A stretch of DNA of 64,000 nucleotides from Microbacterium oleivorans. GTDB lineage: Bacteria > Actinomycetota > Actinomycetes > Actinomycetales > Microbacteriaceae. The stretch is from positions 124,001 through 188,000 of the forward strand of contig NZ_JAMBOV010000003.1 in NCBI RefSeq assembly GCF_023715745.1, in the 5' to 3' direction. The notes beneath the pieces were generated by a model. That model saw only the letters and a program-made list of their open reading frames with translations. It did not search any database and was not told the origin of the DNA. A program made the position numbers and the translations under genes. Positions 9,567 to 18,054 of this stretch are shown one piece after another; the stretch's first letter is position 1; each line of letters starts with the position of its first letter.

Positions 9567-10376
9567 TCAGACGCCGGCGGGGACGTGGTGGCGACCGATG
9601 GGGAGGACCATCGGGCGTCCGGTGAGCGGGTCGGGGATGACGCGGCTGTCCATGCCGAAGACGTCCTTGACGGTCTCGGCGGTCAGGATCTCGCCCGGGT
9701 CTCCGGCGGCGAAGAGACGCCCACCGGCCATCGCGACGAGGTGATCGGCGTACCGCGCCGCGAGGTTGAGGTCATGCAGGACCATCACGATCGTGGTCCC
9801 GGAGCGCCGGTTCAGATCGGTCAGCAGGTCGAGGACGTCGACCTGGTGGCTGACGTCCAGGAACGTCGTCGGTTCGTCGAGGAGGAGCACGTCGGTCTGC
9901 TGTGCCAGTGCCATGGCGATCCAGACCCGCTGCCGTTGGCCGCCCGAGAGTTCGTCCACCGCGCGGTCCGCCAGGGCGGCGGTGTCCGTCGCGTCCAGGG
10001 CGGCCGCGACGGCCTCGTCATCCGCGCGGCTCCACCGCGACAACGGGCCGTGGTGCGGGGTCCGTCCGCGACCGACGAGATCGGAGACGGCGATCCCCTC
10101 CGGCGCGATGGGGGATTGGGGGAGGAGTCCGAGCTCACGCGCCACCTGCCTCGTCGGCAGCTTGTGGATGTCCTTGCCGTCCAGGAGCACCTGGCCGGCG
10201 CGGGGCGTCAGAAGTCGCGCCATGGACTTGAGCAGGGTGGACTTCCCGCACGCGTTCGCCCCGACGATCGCCGTGATCCGACCGGGCGGGACGACGAGGT
10301 CGAGGTCGTCGACGATGAGGCGGTCGCCGTAGGCGAGCTTCACACCGGAGGCGTGGAGGGTGCGGTCCGCGGTCAT
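9567..10376 (-). CDS. Iron-siderophore ABC transporter ATP-binding protein (FecE/FepC type)
   Basis: Cytosolic ATPase of the importer, 269 residues. Walker A GANACGKST at 39-47, signature LSGGQRQRVWIAMALAQQ, Walker B VLLLDEPTTFLD and the switch histidine in VLHDLNLAARYAD, typical of FecE/FepC. Its ATG overlaps the stop of the upstream permease (ATGA). The frame is open far upstream, but that reading lies over the permease gene and is unrelated to the family. Confidence 0.95.
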   Translation of the reverse strand: MTADRTLHASGVKLAYGDRLIVDDLDLVVPPGRITAIVGANACGKSTLLKSMARLLTPRAGQVLLDGKDIHKLPTRQVARELGLLPQSPIAPEGIAVSDLVGRGRTPHHGPLSRWSRADDEAVAAALDATDTAALADRAVDELSGGQRQRVWIAMALAQQTDVLLLDEPTTFLDVSHQVDVLDLLTDLNRRSGTTIVMVLHDLNLAARYADHLVAMAGGRLFAAGDPGEILTAETVKDVFGMDSRVIPDPLTGRPMVLPIGRHHVPAGV

Positions 10377-11422
10377 AGGGAGCCTCCCGAGCGGCTGCTG
10401 CGGATGAGAAGGAAGATGAGGTACGGCGCACCGAGGACGCCGGTCACGACGCCGACCGGCAGACGCATCCCGAGCAGGTACTGCCCGGCGAGGTCGGCGA
10501 CGAGCACGAGGAACGAGCCGAACAAGCCGGCGACCAGCACCGGCGAACCCACCGGTCCGAGCATCCGTGCGGCGATCGGTCCGGAAAGGAAGGCCACGAA
10601 GGAGATGGGACCGACGGCGGCCGTCGCGAACGCGAGGAGCACGACGGCGCCGACGATGAGCAGGATGCGCCGCCTCTCGACCGGCACGCCCAGGGCCGAT
10701 GCCGCATCGTCCCCGAGCCTCATCAGTTCGAGGTCGCGGGTGAGCCAGAGCACGATCGGCACGACGACGATCATCGCCACCGACAGCGGGAGGACCTCGT
10801 TCCACGAGGCGCTGTTCAGGCTCCCGGTGATCCACCGCATCGCCGCCTGCAGATCCCACTCCGCCGCGCGGGAGAGCACATAGGCGACGACGCTGTTGAA
10901 GATGGCCGCCACGCCGATGCCGATCAGGATGAAACGCGCCCCGGAACCGCCGTCCTTGAACGCCAGGAGGTAGATCGTCAGCGCCGTCGCGACGGCCGCG
11001 ACGGTGGCGAGGACCGAGACGGCCGTGCCCGAGAGCGAGAGGAAGACGATGCCCACGACGGCCGCCGCGCTCGCGCCCGCGTTGATCCCGATGATGTCGG
11101 GGCTGGCCAGCGGGTTGCGCAGCAGTGTCTGGAAGACGGCGCCGCCCATGCCGAAGCAGAGACCCGTCAGAAGGGCGACCGTCGACCGGGGCAACCGCAG
11201 CTCGCCGACGGTGAAGGACGCGCCGGGGACGGTCTGTCCCGTCATCACCGCCCAGACCTCCGCGGGCGTGTAGAAGGTCTGGCCGACCATGAGTGAGATG
11301 AGGTACGTCGCGAGCACGGCGACGAGGAGACCGCCGGTCACCAGGATCCGCCGGCGCGCACGCCGGGCCCGACCGGCGCTCACGGCGGAGAGCGTCGTCT
11401 GAGCGGGCGCGAGGGCGGTCAC
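10373..11422 (-). CDS. Iron-siderophore ABC transporter permease (FecCD family), second subunit
   Basis: BtuC/FecD-type membrane subunit with about nine to ten helices, 349 residues. Family blocks include LRLPRSTVALLTGLCFGMGGAVFQTLLRNPLASPDIIG and VGPISFVAFLSGPIAARMLG. GTG start at 11422 overlaps the stop of the preceding permease (GTGA). Together with its neighbour it should form the heterodimeric channel. Confidence 0.93.
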   Translation of the reverse strand: MTALAPAQTTLSAVSAGRARRARRRILVTGGLLVAVLATYLISLMVGQTFYTPAEVWAVMTGQTVPGASFTVGELRLPRSTVALLTGLCFGMGGAVFQTLLRNPLASPDIIGINAGASAAAVVGIVFLSLSGTAVSVLATVAAVATALTIYLLAFKDGGSGARFILIGIGVAAIFNSVVAYVLSRAAEWDLQAAMRWITGSLNSASWNEVLPLSVAMIVVVPIVLWLTRDLELMRLGDDAASALGVPVERRRILLIVGAVVLLAFATAAVGPISFVAFLSGPIAARMLGPVGSPVLVAGLFGSFLVLVADLAGQYLLGMRLPVGVVTGVLGAPYLIFLLIRSSRSGGSL

Positions 11423-12468
11423 AGCGCGCGCCTCTTCTGTCGGCGGACGATGGCGATGAAGAACGGGGCGCCGATCAGCGCGGTCACGACGCCGACTTCG
11501 ACCTCCTGCGGTCGTGCGATGACGCGACCGACGACGTCCGCGACCGTGAGGAGTCCGGCGCCGACGAGGGCCGAGACGGGGAGCAGCCACCGGTGGTCGG
11601 GGCCGACGAGCAGGCGGCACACGTGCGGCACGATCAGTCCCACGAACCCGATCGGGCCGGCGACGGCCGTCGCCGCGCCGCAGAGGATCACGGCGCCGAG
11701 CGCCGACAGCAGGCGCGCCGTCCGGACCTTCTGCCCGAGGCCGGTCGCGAGGTCGTCGCCGAGCGCAAGGGCGTTCAGCGCGGCAGCGGAGGCGATGCAG
11801 ATGACCATGCCGACCGCCAGGAATGGGAGCACGAGCAGGATGTTCTGCGTCGTCGCGCCGCCCACGCCGCCGATCTGCCAGAACCGGAAGACGCTCATCA
11901 CGTCGATGCGGGGAAGCAGGATCGCGCTGATGAGCGACGTGACCGCCACCGCCGTGGCGGCTCCCGCCAGAGCGAGCTTGAGGGGGCTCGCGCCGCCACG
12001 GCCCAGCGACCCGATGGTGTAGACGAACAACGCTGCCAATGCCGCGCCGAGCATGGCGAGCCAGATGTACCCGAAGGCGCTCGTCACCCCGAAGAACGCC
12101 AGGCCCGTGACGACGGCGAGGGATGCCCCACCGTTGATCCCGAGGATCTGCGGATCGGCCAACGGGTTGCGGGTGACGCCCTGCATGACGGTGCCCGCGA
12201 CGGCGAGCGACGCGCCGACCAGCAGGGCCAGGATGGTGCGCGGCACCCGGCGTGCCACGGCGGCGGCATCCGTCGTCGTCAGATCCCCGGTGAGTCCCGC
12301 GATGATCTGCGACGCGTCCACCGTCCGGTTACCGAAGGTGACCGACAGGACGCAGATGACCGCGACCGCGATCACCAGGACCAGCACCCACAGCACCCGC
12401 CGCCGCCCCGACCGGCGTCGGAGGGACGCGGTCGTGGCGGCGGCGGGCGCGGGAGCGAGAGCGGTCAT
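11419..12468 (-). CDS. Iron-siderophore ABC transporter permease (FecCD family), first subunit
   Basis: Companion membrane subunit, 349 residues, with family blocks VPRTILALLVGASLAVAGTVMQGVTRNPLADPQILGINGG (split here by conserved NPLA and PxILG) and GPIGFVGLIVPHVCRLLVGPDHR. The Ala-rich N-terminus MTALAPAPAAATTAS is soluble and precedes the first helix near residue 25. It lies 25 bases downstream of the binding-protein gene. Confidence 0.93.
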   Translation of the reverse strand: MTALAPAPAAATTASLRRRSGRRRVLWVLVLVIAVAVICVLSVTFGNRTVDASQIIAGLTGDLTTTDAAAVARRVPRTILALLVGASLAVAGTVMQGVTRNPLADPQILGINGGASLAVVTGLAFFGVTSAFGYIWLAMLGAALAALFVYTIGSLGRGGASPLKLALAGAATAVAVTSLISAILLPRIDVMSVFRFWQIGGVGGATTQNILLVLPFLAVGMVICIASAAALNALALGDDLATGLGQKVRTARLLSALGAVILCGAATAVAGPIGFVGLIVPHVCRLLVGPDHRWLLPVSALVGAGLLTVADVVGRVIARPQEVEVGVVTALIGAPFFIAIVRRQKRRAL

Positions 12469-12493
12469 GGTGAGAGCGGCGAGCCGGTCCGGA

Positions 12494-13540
12494 TCAGTCG
12501 GAGACCTTGGCAGCGGCCTCGCCGATGAGGTCGACGTAGTCGGCCGTCAGCGAGGCCGGGATCGACAGCGGGCTCGGGTTCGCGGCGGCGGAGAGCGGCG
12601 CGTTGGCGAGCGGGAGGACGACGACGGAACCGTCGGCTACCGCGGGGATCCGCGACAGCAGCGGGTCGGCCTGCATCGTGGCGAGGGTGGTGTCGTCGCC
12701 GTAGGTCACCAGCACGTCGAGGTCGCTGAAGCGCTCGATCTCCTCGGTGCTGTTGGTGATCCAGAACTGGTCGGTGTCCTCGGACTGCTCGACGACCGTC
12801 GACGCGGGCTCCATGCCGAGGTCCTGCAGGAACAGCTGGCGCGGGTCCTCGAGGGAGTAGAAGCCGATCTCGGCGAGGTTGGTCGCGTCGAAGGAGCTGA
12901 ACATCACGCTCTTGCCCGCGATGTCGGGCTGTGCGGCGGTGAGCTCGCCCAGCTGGGTGGTGAGGTCGTCGACGAGGGTCTCGGCCTCATCCTTCATTCC
13001 GAGAGCCGTTCCGTTGATCTCGGTGAGCTCCTGCCAGGTGGTGCCCCACGCGACGTCGGGGTAGGCGACGACAGGCGCGATCTTGCTCAGCGTGTCGTAC
13101 TCCTCCTGGTTCATCCCCGAGTAGGCGGCGAGGATGACATCAGGCGCCGTGTCGGCGATCGCCTCGTAGTCGAAGCCGTCCGCCTCGTCGAAGAGCACGG
13201 GGGTGTCGGCCCCCATCTCCTCGAGCTTGTCCTCGACCCAGGGGAGGATGCCGTCGCCGTCGTCGTCGCCCCACGTGACGGCCGGCATGCCGACGGGGAC
13301 GACGCCCAGGGCGAGCGCGGCCTCCTGGTTCGCCCAGGACACCGTCGCGACACGCTCCGGCTTGCTCTCGATCGTGGTCTCACCGAACGCGTGGGTGATC
13401 GTCACGGGGAAGGCGTCGTCTGCCGCAGCGGCGCCGTCGGAAGACGTGGAGCCGGCGGGGGCGGCGGCCGTGGTGGCGCAGCCGGTGAGGAGGAGGGCGG
13501 ATGCTGCGGCGAGGACGAGCGCAGTGCGGATGCGAGGCAC
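12494..13540 (-). CDS. Iron-siderophore substrate-binding lipoprotein
   Basis: Extracellular FhuD/FepB-type binding protein, 348 residues, anchored by a lipid. The signal peptide ends in lipobox LLLTGC with C21 as the first mature residue. Two-lobed periplasmic-binding fold cues include ERVATVSWANQEAALALGVVPVGMP and PDVILAAYSGMNQEEYDTLSKIAPVV. GTG start with CAGGAGACC ahead. It is the first gene of a five-gene operon whose promoter carries an iron box. Specificity unknown; hydroxamates or catechols are equally possible from sequence alone. Confidence 0.93.
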   Translation of the reverse strand: MPRIRTALVLAAASALLLTGCATTAAAPAGSTSSDGAAAADDAFPVTITHAFGETTIESKPERVATVSWANQEAALALGVVPVGMPAVTWGDDDGDGILPWVEDKLEEMGADTPVLFDEADGFDYEAIADTAPDVILAAYSGMNQEEYDTLSKIAPVVAYPDVAWGTTWQELTEINGTALGMKDEAETLVDDLTTQLGELTAAQPDIAGKSVMFSSFDATNLAEIGFYSLEDPRQLFLQDLGMEPASTVVEQSEDTDQFWITNSTEEIERFSDLDVLVTYGDDTTLATMQADPLLSRIPAVADGSVVVLPLANAPLSAAANPSPLSIPASLTADYVDLIGEAAAKVSD

Positions 13541-13562
13541 AGAGGTCTCCTGGGAGAGGTGA

Positions 13563-13581
13563 TTAGGGTCGCCTAACCTTA
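13563..13581. promoter_or_regulatory. IdeR/DmdR-type iron box
   Basis: Read on the minus strand the 19 bases are TAAGGTTAGGCGACCCTAA, matching the actinobacterial iron-box consensus TTAGGTTAGGCTAACCTAA at 16 of 19 positions. It ends 22 bases upstream of the lipoprotein start and overlaps a TAGGCG -10-like hexamer, so an Fe-loaded IdeR/DmdR repressor would block transcription of the uptake operon. Confidence 0.88.
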
Positions 13582-13653
13582 CAACGATTCGCCGGGCGAG
13601 TGGAAACCGGGAACGCTCCCGGGACGGGGCCCGGTGGTCGTCGCTCCGCGCCG

Positions 13654-13659
13654 TATACT
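13654..13659 (+). promoter_or_regulatory. Candidate -10 (TATACT) for the ABC-F gene
   Basis: TATACT is an excellent -10 hexamer, 48 bases before the GTG at 13708. No -35 was identified. It faces away from the iron-box promoter, so the two genes are divergently transcribed. Confidence 0.4.
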
Positions 13660-13707
13660 GGGGGTTTGGCCACTCGGCCGCCTCCCCAGGAAGAACGGAC
13701 GTCTGCT

Positions 13708-15306
13708 GTGCTCGCCGTGCACGATCTCGAGATCCGCGTCGGTGCGCGCACCCTCATGTCCGACGTCGCCTTCCGCGTCTCACCGGGCGACAAGATCGGT
13801 CTCGTCGGCCGCAACGGCGCGGGGAAGACGACCCTGACGAAGGTCCTCGCCGGCGACCTGCTCCCCGCCGAGGGCAAGGTCGACCGCAGCGGCGAGCTCG
13901 GCTACCTCCCGCAGGATCCCCGCTCCGGTGATCCCGAGATGCTCGCTCGGACCCGCATCCTCGACGCCCGCGGTCTCGGTTCGCTCGTCATCGGCATGCG
14001 GGAGACCGCCGAGCAGATGGCGTCGACGGATGCCGCGACCGCCGACCGGGCGATGCGCAAGTACGCCTCGCTCACCGAGCGCTTCGAAGCCCTCGGCGGG
14101 TACGCGGCCGAGGCGGAGGCGGCGTCCATCGCCCACAACCTCTCGCTGCCCGACCGCATTCTCGACCAGCCGTTGAAGACGCTCTCGGGTGGCCAGCGAC
14201 GCCGCATCGAGCTCGCCCGCATCCTCTTCTCCGACGCGCAGACGATGATCCTCGACGAGCCGACCAACCACCTCGACGCCGACAGCGTCGTGTGGCTGCG
14301 CGAGTTCCTGAAGGGGTACAAGGGCGGACTGATCGTCATCAGCCACGACATCGACCTCGTGGGCGAGACCGTCAACCGTGTGTTCTACCTCGACGCGATG
14401 CGACAGGTCATCGACGTCTACAACATGAACTGGAAGAACTATCTGCGTCAGCGCGCCGCAGACGAGGAGCGCCGTCGCAAGGAGCGCGCCAACGCCGAGA
14501 AGAAGGCGACGGCCCTCCAGCAGCAGGCGGCGCGCTTCGGTGCGAAGGCGAGCAAGGCCGCCGCGGCGCACCAGATGGTGGCCCGCGCCGAGAAGCTGCT
14601 CGCCGGTCTCGACGACGTCCGGCAGGAGGACCGCGTCGCGAAGCTGCGCTTCCCCAAGCCCGCGCCCTGCGGCAAGACGCCGCTCATGGCCAAGAATCTC
14701 TCGAAGTCCTACGGTTCGCTGGAGATCTTCGCGGGTGTCGACCTCGCGATCGACCGAGGATCCCGCGTCGTGGTGCTGGGGCTCAACGGCGCCGGCAAGA
14801 CGACCCTCTTGCGCATCCTCGCCGGCGTCGACAAGGCGGACACCGGGATCATCGAGCCCGGCCACGGGCTCAAGATCGGCTACTACGCGCAGGAGCACGA
14901 GAACCTCGACGTCAGCCGTTCCGTCCTGGACAACATGATGTCGGCGGCGCCGGACATCACCGCCACCGAGGCGCGCAAGGTCCTGGGGTCGTTCCTGTTC
15001 ACGGGCGACGACGTGCTCAAGCCGGCCGGCGTCCTCTCGGGCGGCGAGAAGACGCGACTGTCGTTGGCGACGCTCGTCGTGTCGTCGGCGAACATGCTGC
15101 TGCTCGACGAGCCGACCAACAACCTCGACCCCGCATCCCGTGAAGAGATCCTCGGGGCGCTGGCGCACTACGAGGGCGCGGTCGTCCTCGTCTCGCATGA
15201 CGAGGGCGCTGTCGAGGCGTTGAACCCGGAGCGTGTGCTGATCCTCCCCGACGGTGTCGAGGACATCTGGGGACGCGACTACATCGACCTCATCACGCTG
15301 GCCTGA
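13708..15306 (+). CDS. ABC-F family ATPase
   Basis: Soluble tandem ABC ATPase of the translation-factor/antibiotic-protection class, 532 residues, no membrane segments. First domain Walker A GRNGAGKTT at 34-42 and LSGGQRRRIELARIL; a charged linker with RRRKERANAEKKATALQQQAAR; second domain GLNGAGKTT and LSGGEKTRLSLATLV, with LLLDEPTNNLDPAS. GTG start at 13708 was preferred because family sequence (VLAVHDLEIRVGARTL) begins there. Its place after the suf genes parallels Rv1473 of M. tuberculosis. A housekeeping ribosome role is more likely than drug resistance, but the sequence does not settle this. Confidence 0.92.
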   Translation: MLAVHDLEIRVGARTLMSDVAFRVSPGDKIGLVGRNGAGKTTLTKVLAGDLLPAEGKVDRSGELGYLPQDPRSGDPEMLARTRILDARGLGSLVIGMRETAEQMASTDAATADRAMRKYASLTERFEALGGYAAEAEAASIAHNLSLPDRILDQPLKTLSGGQRRRIELARILFSDAQTMILDEPTNHLDADSVVWLREFLKGYKGGLIVISHDIDLVGETVNRVFYLDAMRQVIDVYNMNWKNYLRQRAADEERRRKERANAEKKATALQQQAARFGAKASKAAAAHQMVARAEKLLAGLDDVRQEDRVAKLRFPKPAPCGKTPLMAKNLSKSYGSLEIFAGVDLAIDRGSRVVVLGLNGAGKTTLLRILAGVDKADTGIIEPGHGLKIGYYAQEHENLDVSRSVLDNMMSAAPDITATEARKVLGSFLFTGDDVLKPAGVLSGGEKTRLSLATLVVSSANMLLLDEPTNNLDPASREEILGALAHYEGAVVLVSHDEGAVEALNPERVLILPDGVEDIWGRDYIDLITLA

Positions 15307-15327
15307 CGGCCCTCCGGTCCTCGCGGA

Positions 15328-16158
15328 TCAGCGCGCGTCGAGGAGCTCGTCCTCGGCCTCCATGTCGCGGTCGCGGCGGCGCGGCGGTCTCCGCGATGTC
15401 GCGCGCCCGCCGTCCCGATCATCCTCGCGACGATGCCGGATCTCGGTGCGGATCATGTACCAGATGAAGGCGAACCCCATGACGGCGAAGAGGATCCACT
15501 GGATCGCGTAGGAGAGGTAGGGACCGGGATCCGACGACGGATCCTCGAGTGCCTGCGGACGTTCGGCCGGTGCCGGCGTCTCCTGCGCCATGAGGACGTA
15601 GGCGGAGTCGAGCATCTCACCCGTCTGCCCGGTCATCTGCGCGATCAGGGCGAGATCGATCGTGGCGACCTGGCCCTCGGGCGCGGAGCGTCCTTCGCGC
15701 ACCGGCCGCTCGCCCGCTTGCAGGCGACCGGTCACAGTGACCTCACCCGTCGGGGGCGCGGGGACGGCGTCCGGTTCGGGACGGTTGTCGCCGGGCGGCA
15801 CCCAGCCGCGGTTGACGAGGACGACGCGGCCGTCGTCCGCACGGAACGGCACCAGCACCTCGAAGGCGCTCGTGCCGCCGTGCGGACGGTTGCGCACCAA
15901 CAGGGTCTGATCCGTCAGATACTGCCCGCGGATCTCGACGGGTCGCCACTCATCGGTGGGGACGAAGCCCTGCCCGAGCGGGATGAGGTCCGCCAGGGCG
16001 ACCGGCTGGCGTGCGTAGTTGTCGGCGACGAGCGTGAGCTCGGCATCCCGTTCCGCGTTCCGCGAGAACTGCCAGTTCGACAGGAACGCGCAGGCGATGG
16101 CGAAGACGACGGCCATCGCGACGTAGCCGCTCCAGCGCAGCGCGGTCTCGCGGTTCAC
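15328..16158 (-). CDS. SURF1-family cytochrome oxidase assembly protein
   Basis: Membrane protein of 276 residues that helps assemble aa3 cytochrome c oxidase, probably in heme A insertion. One helix at the N-terminus (YVAMAVVFAIACAFLSNWQFSR) and one near the C-terminus (YAIQWILFAVMGFAFIWYMIR) flank an extracytoplasmic domain with VLVNRGWVPPGD, the classic SURF1 block. A basic Arg/Asp tail follows. GTG start overlaps the stop of the upstream small gene. The ctaA/ctaB genes lie 12 kb away. Confidence 0.92.
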   Translation of the reverse strand: MNRETALRWSGYVAMAVVFAIACAFLSNWQFSRNAERDAELTLVADNYARQPVALADLIPLGQGFVPTDEWRPVEIRGQYLTDQTLLVRNRPHGGTSAFEVLVPFRADDGRVVLVNRGWVPPGDNRPEPDAVPAPPTGEVTVTGRLQAGERPVREGRSAPEGQVATIDLALIAQMTGQTGEMLDSAYVLMAQETPAPAERPQALEDPSSDPGPYLSYAIQWILFAVMGFAFIWYMIRTEIRHRREDDRDGGRATSRRPPRRRDRDMEAEDELLDAR

Positions 16159-16358
16159 GACGCGTCGGCGGTGTCGAGCGCGAAGACCTCGACGGGGAAG
16201 CTGCGCGAGGCCAGGTAGTCGCGCAGGAATCCGACGTGGTCGGCGCAGGCCGTCCACACCTTGCGACGGTCCGCGGAATGGATGCGGGGGTTCCGCCAGA
16301 CGACCTGCCACTGCGCGTCGGCACGGCATCCCGCGCGCGAGCACTGCGGGCTGTTCAT
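16155..16358 (-). CDS. Small conserved cysteine-containing protein, unknown
   Basis: 67 residues. It holds Cys pairs in SPQCSRAGCRADAQWQVVW and a later C in KVWTACADHVGFLRDYL, so a metal-binding knuckle is possible but not shown. ATG overlaps the stop of the DUF3099 gene and its stop overlaps the SURF1 start, a tight operon that suggests a role near the cell envelope or oxidase assembly. I do not recognise a named family. Confidence 0.75.
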   Translation of the reverse strand: MNSPQCSRAGCRADAQWQVVWRNPRIHSADRRKVWTACADHVGFLRDYLASRSFPVEVFALDTADAS

Positions 16359-16717
16359 CGCTCCTCCCGGGGCGGGCTCTCCTGGATCCTGATCACCTTG
16401 TCGTCGGGCTCCGTCGGAGTCGTGGCTGCCGTCGGCCCCGCATCGATCTCGCGCGAGGGTCGCTCGGCCACGACGACCTCGTCGCCGTTGCCCACGTTCG
16501 CCACCACCACCGCGAGGTAGGGCAGCACGGCAGCGCCGGCGGCGAAGATCCAGGTCTGCCAGCCGTACGGGGTGACCGTCACCATGAGGATGAAGCAGGC
16601 GACACGCACCGTCATCATGATGACGTAGCGGCGGGTGCGCGAGCGGGCGTCGACTTCCGGCGCCGTGGCGAGGGAAGTCGCCGACTGCGCGGCGTCGTGC
16701 TTGGTGCGGCGGGACGT
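16355..16717 (-). CDS. DUF3099-like membrane protein, apparent ACG start
   Basis: Two-helix membrane protein: helices at MTVRVACFILMVTVTPYGW and WIFAAGAAVLPYLAVVVAN, then an acidic tail. The first ATG (16618) would give 87 residues and has no Shine-Dalgarno. In the same frame, sequence resembling the family N-terminus (QSATSL...DARSRTRRYVIM) extends upstream to a TAG at 16727-16729, with no ATG, GTG, TTG or CTG. AGGAG at 16724-16728 stands six bases before an ACG at 16715-16717, the only well-placed candidate; that gives 120 residues. A base error (ATG to ACG) is an alternative. Family call from memory. Confidence 0.7.
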   Translation of the reverse strand, partial: TSRRTKHDAAQSATSLATAPEVDARSRTRRYVIMMTVRVACFILMVTVTPYGWQTWIFAAGAAVLPYLAVVVANVGNGDEVVVAERPSREIDAGPTAATTPTEPDDKVIRIQESPPREER

Positions 16718-16726
16718 GGGGGGCTC

Positions 16727-17245
16727 CTAGGAGTACTGGACCATCGATGGGACGGCGGCGGCGAAGGCGATCGCGGCGATCACCCAGATCAGGATGAGGA
16801 GCAGCCAGAATCCCGATCCGATCCATCCGATGATCGTGCCGGCAAGGGCCATGCCGCGGCCGTTCTCGCCGGAGGTCTTGAGCTGCTTGAGAGACATGTG
16901 TCCGGTGATGACACCTGCGATCGAGCCGATGAAGGGGACGAGCGTCAGGCCCGCGATCGACGCGACGAGCGAGATGATCGCAAGGACGTTGTTGGGCCGC
17001 GCCGGCGCGTAGCCGTAGGCCGCTTGACCGTAGGGCTGCTGTCCATAGGCGGGCTGACCGAACTGCTGGCCGTACGACGGCTGTGCGTAGGGCTGGGGGT
17101 AGCCCGGCTGCTGCTCGCCGAAGGCGGGCTGGGCCTGAGCCGACGGCGGCGAGTACGGCGGTGCGGGCGGGTAGGCATCGCTCGGCGCGGGCGGTGCCGG
17201 CGGCACGTCGGAGGGCTGCGGCGGGGTGTTCGTGGCGTCGGTCAC
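16727..17245 (-). CDS. DUF4190-type membrane protein with Pro/Tyr/Gln-rich N-terminus
   Basis: 172 residues. The first 80 are a low-complexity Pro/Tyr/Gln/Gly stretch with QPYGQ-like repeats, probably cytoplasmic and disordered. Two helices follow (VLAIISLVASIAGLTLVPFIGSIAGVITGH and IIGWIGSGFWLLLILIWVIAAIAF), the DUF4190 pattern, with a conserved GENGRGMALAG loop between them. GTG start with GAAGGAGACGG ahead. First gene of an operon running to SURF1. Function unknown. Confidence 0.85.
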   Translation of the reverse strand: MTDATNTPPQPSDVPPAPPAPSDAYPPAPPYSPPSAQAQPAFGEQQPGYPQPYAQPSYGQQFGQPAYGQQPYGQAAYGYAPARPNNVLAIISLVASIAGLTLVPFIGSIAGVITGHMSLKQLKTSGENGRGMALAGTIIGWIGSGFWLLLILIWVIAAIAFAAAVPSMVQYS

Positions 17246-17274
17246 GTCCGTCTCCTTCAGGCGGGTTGACCCCC

Positions 17275-17303
17275 AGCCTACCCGCCGTACACGCCGCTAG
17301 GCT
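17275..17303. promoter_or_regulatory. Divergent -10 elements, DUF4190 operon and fabG
   Basis: TAGGCT occurs on the minus strand (17275-17280) and on the plus strand (17298-17303), back to back in a 92-base gap. Each lies 29-34 bases before a start codon with a proper Shine-Dalgarno, so both genes have short leaders. Confidence 0.45.
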
Positions 17304-17337
17304 GGTGCGGTTCACCCGGCTCGGAGCAAGGAGAAGC

Positions 17338-18048
17338 ATGTCCCACGAGCGCGTCGTCCTCGTCACCGGAGGCAACCGCGGCATCGGCCGCGCGATCGCC
17401 GAACGATTCGTCTCGGAAGGCTACACCGTGGCCGTCACGGCACGGTCGGGCGAGGGACCCGAGGGGACGCTGACCGTCCGCGCCGACGTCACCGATGCGG
17501 CCTCGCTCGACGCGGCGTACACCGAGGTCGAGCAGCAGCTCGGGCCCGTGGGCGTCGTCGTCGCGAACGCAGGCATCACGAAGGACACCCTGCTCCTGCG
17601 GATGACCGAGGACGATTTCGACACCGTCGTCTCGACCAACCTCGGCGGTGCCTTCCGGGTCGTCAAGCGCGCCGCGAAAGGGATGCTGCGGGCCAAGTGG
17701 GGCCGCGTCATCCTCATCTCCTCGGTGGTCGGCCTCTACGGCTCGGCCGGACAGATCAACTACTCCTCCTCGAAGAGCGCGCTGGTCGGCTTCGCCCGGT
17801 CGCTCACGCGCGAGCTGGGATCACGCGGCATCACGGCCAACGTGGTCGCCCCCGGCTTCATCGAGACGGACATGACGGCGGCGCTGCCCGAGGACACCCA
17901 GGCCGAGTACAAGAAGAACATCCCCGCCGCACGCTTCGGCGCCGCCGATGAGGTCGCCGCCGCCGTGGTGTGGCTGGCGTCCGAGGACGCCGCCTACATC
18001 TCCGGTGCCGTCATCCCCGTCGACGGCGGTCTCGGCATGGGGCACTGA
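17338..18048 (+). CDS. fabG: 3-oxoacyl-[ACP] reductase FabG
   Basis: Short-chain dehydrogenase that reduces 3-oxoacyl-ACP with NADPH in fatty acid elongation; 236 residues. Cofactor motif TGGNRGIG at 10-17, NAGIT, catalytic S129, Y142 and K146 (YSSSK), and ending SGAVIPVDGGLGMGH. CAAGGAG precedes the ATG. In mycobacteria the orthologue is paired with an enoyl reductase (inhA); here the gene stands alone and converges with an alpha/beta hydrolase. Confidence 0.93.
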   Translation: MSHERVVLVTGGNRGIGRAIAERFVSEGYTVAVTARSGEGPEGTLTVRADVTDAASLDAAYTEVEQQLGPVGVVVANAGITKDTLLLRMTEDDFDTVVSTNLGGAFRVVKRAAKGMLRAKWGRVILISSVVGLYGSAGQINYSSSKSALVGFARSLTRELGSRGITANVVAPGFIETDMTAALPEDTQAEYKKNIPAARFGAADEVAAAVVWLASEDAAYISGAVIPVDGGLGMGH

Positions 18049-18054
18049 CCGGCG

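Noticed and set aside
9567..10859. A longer reading of the siderophore ATPase frame to 10859
   Set aside because: The upstream part overlaps the permease gene out of frame; the ATPase family begins at 10376 with an ATGA junction.
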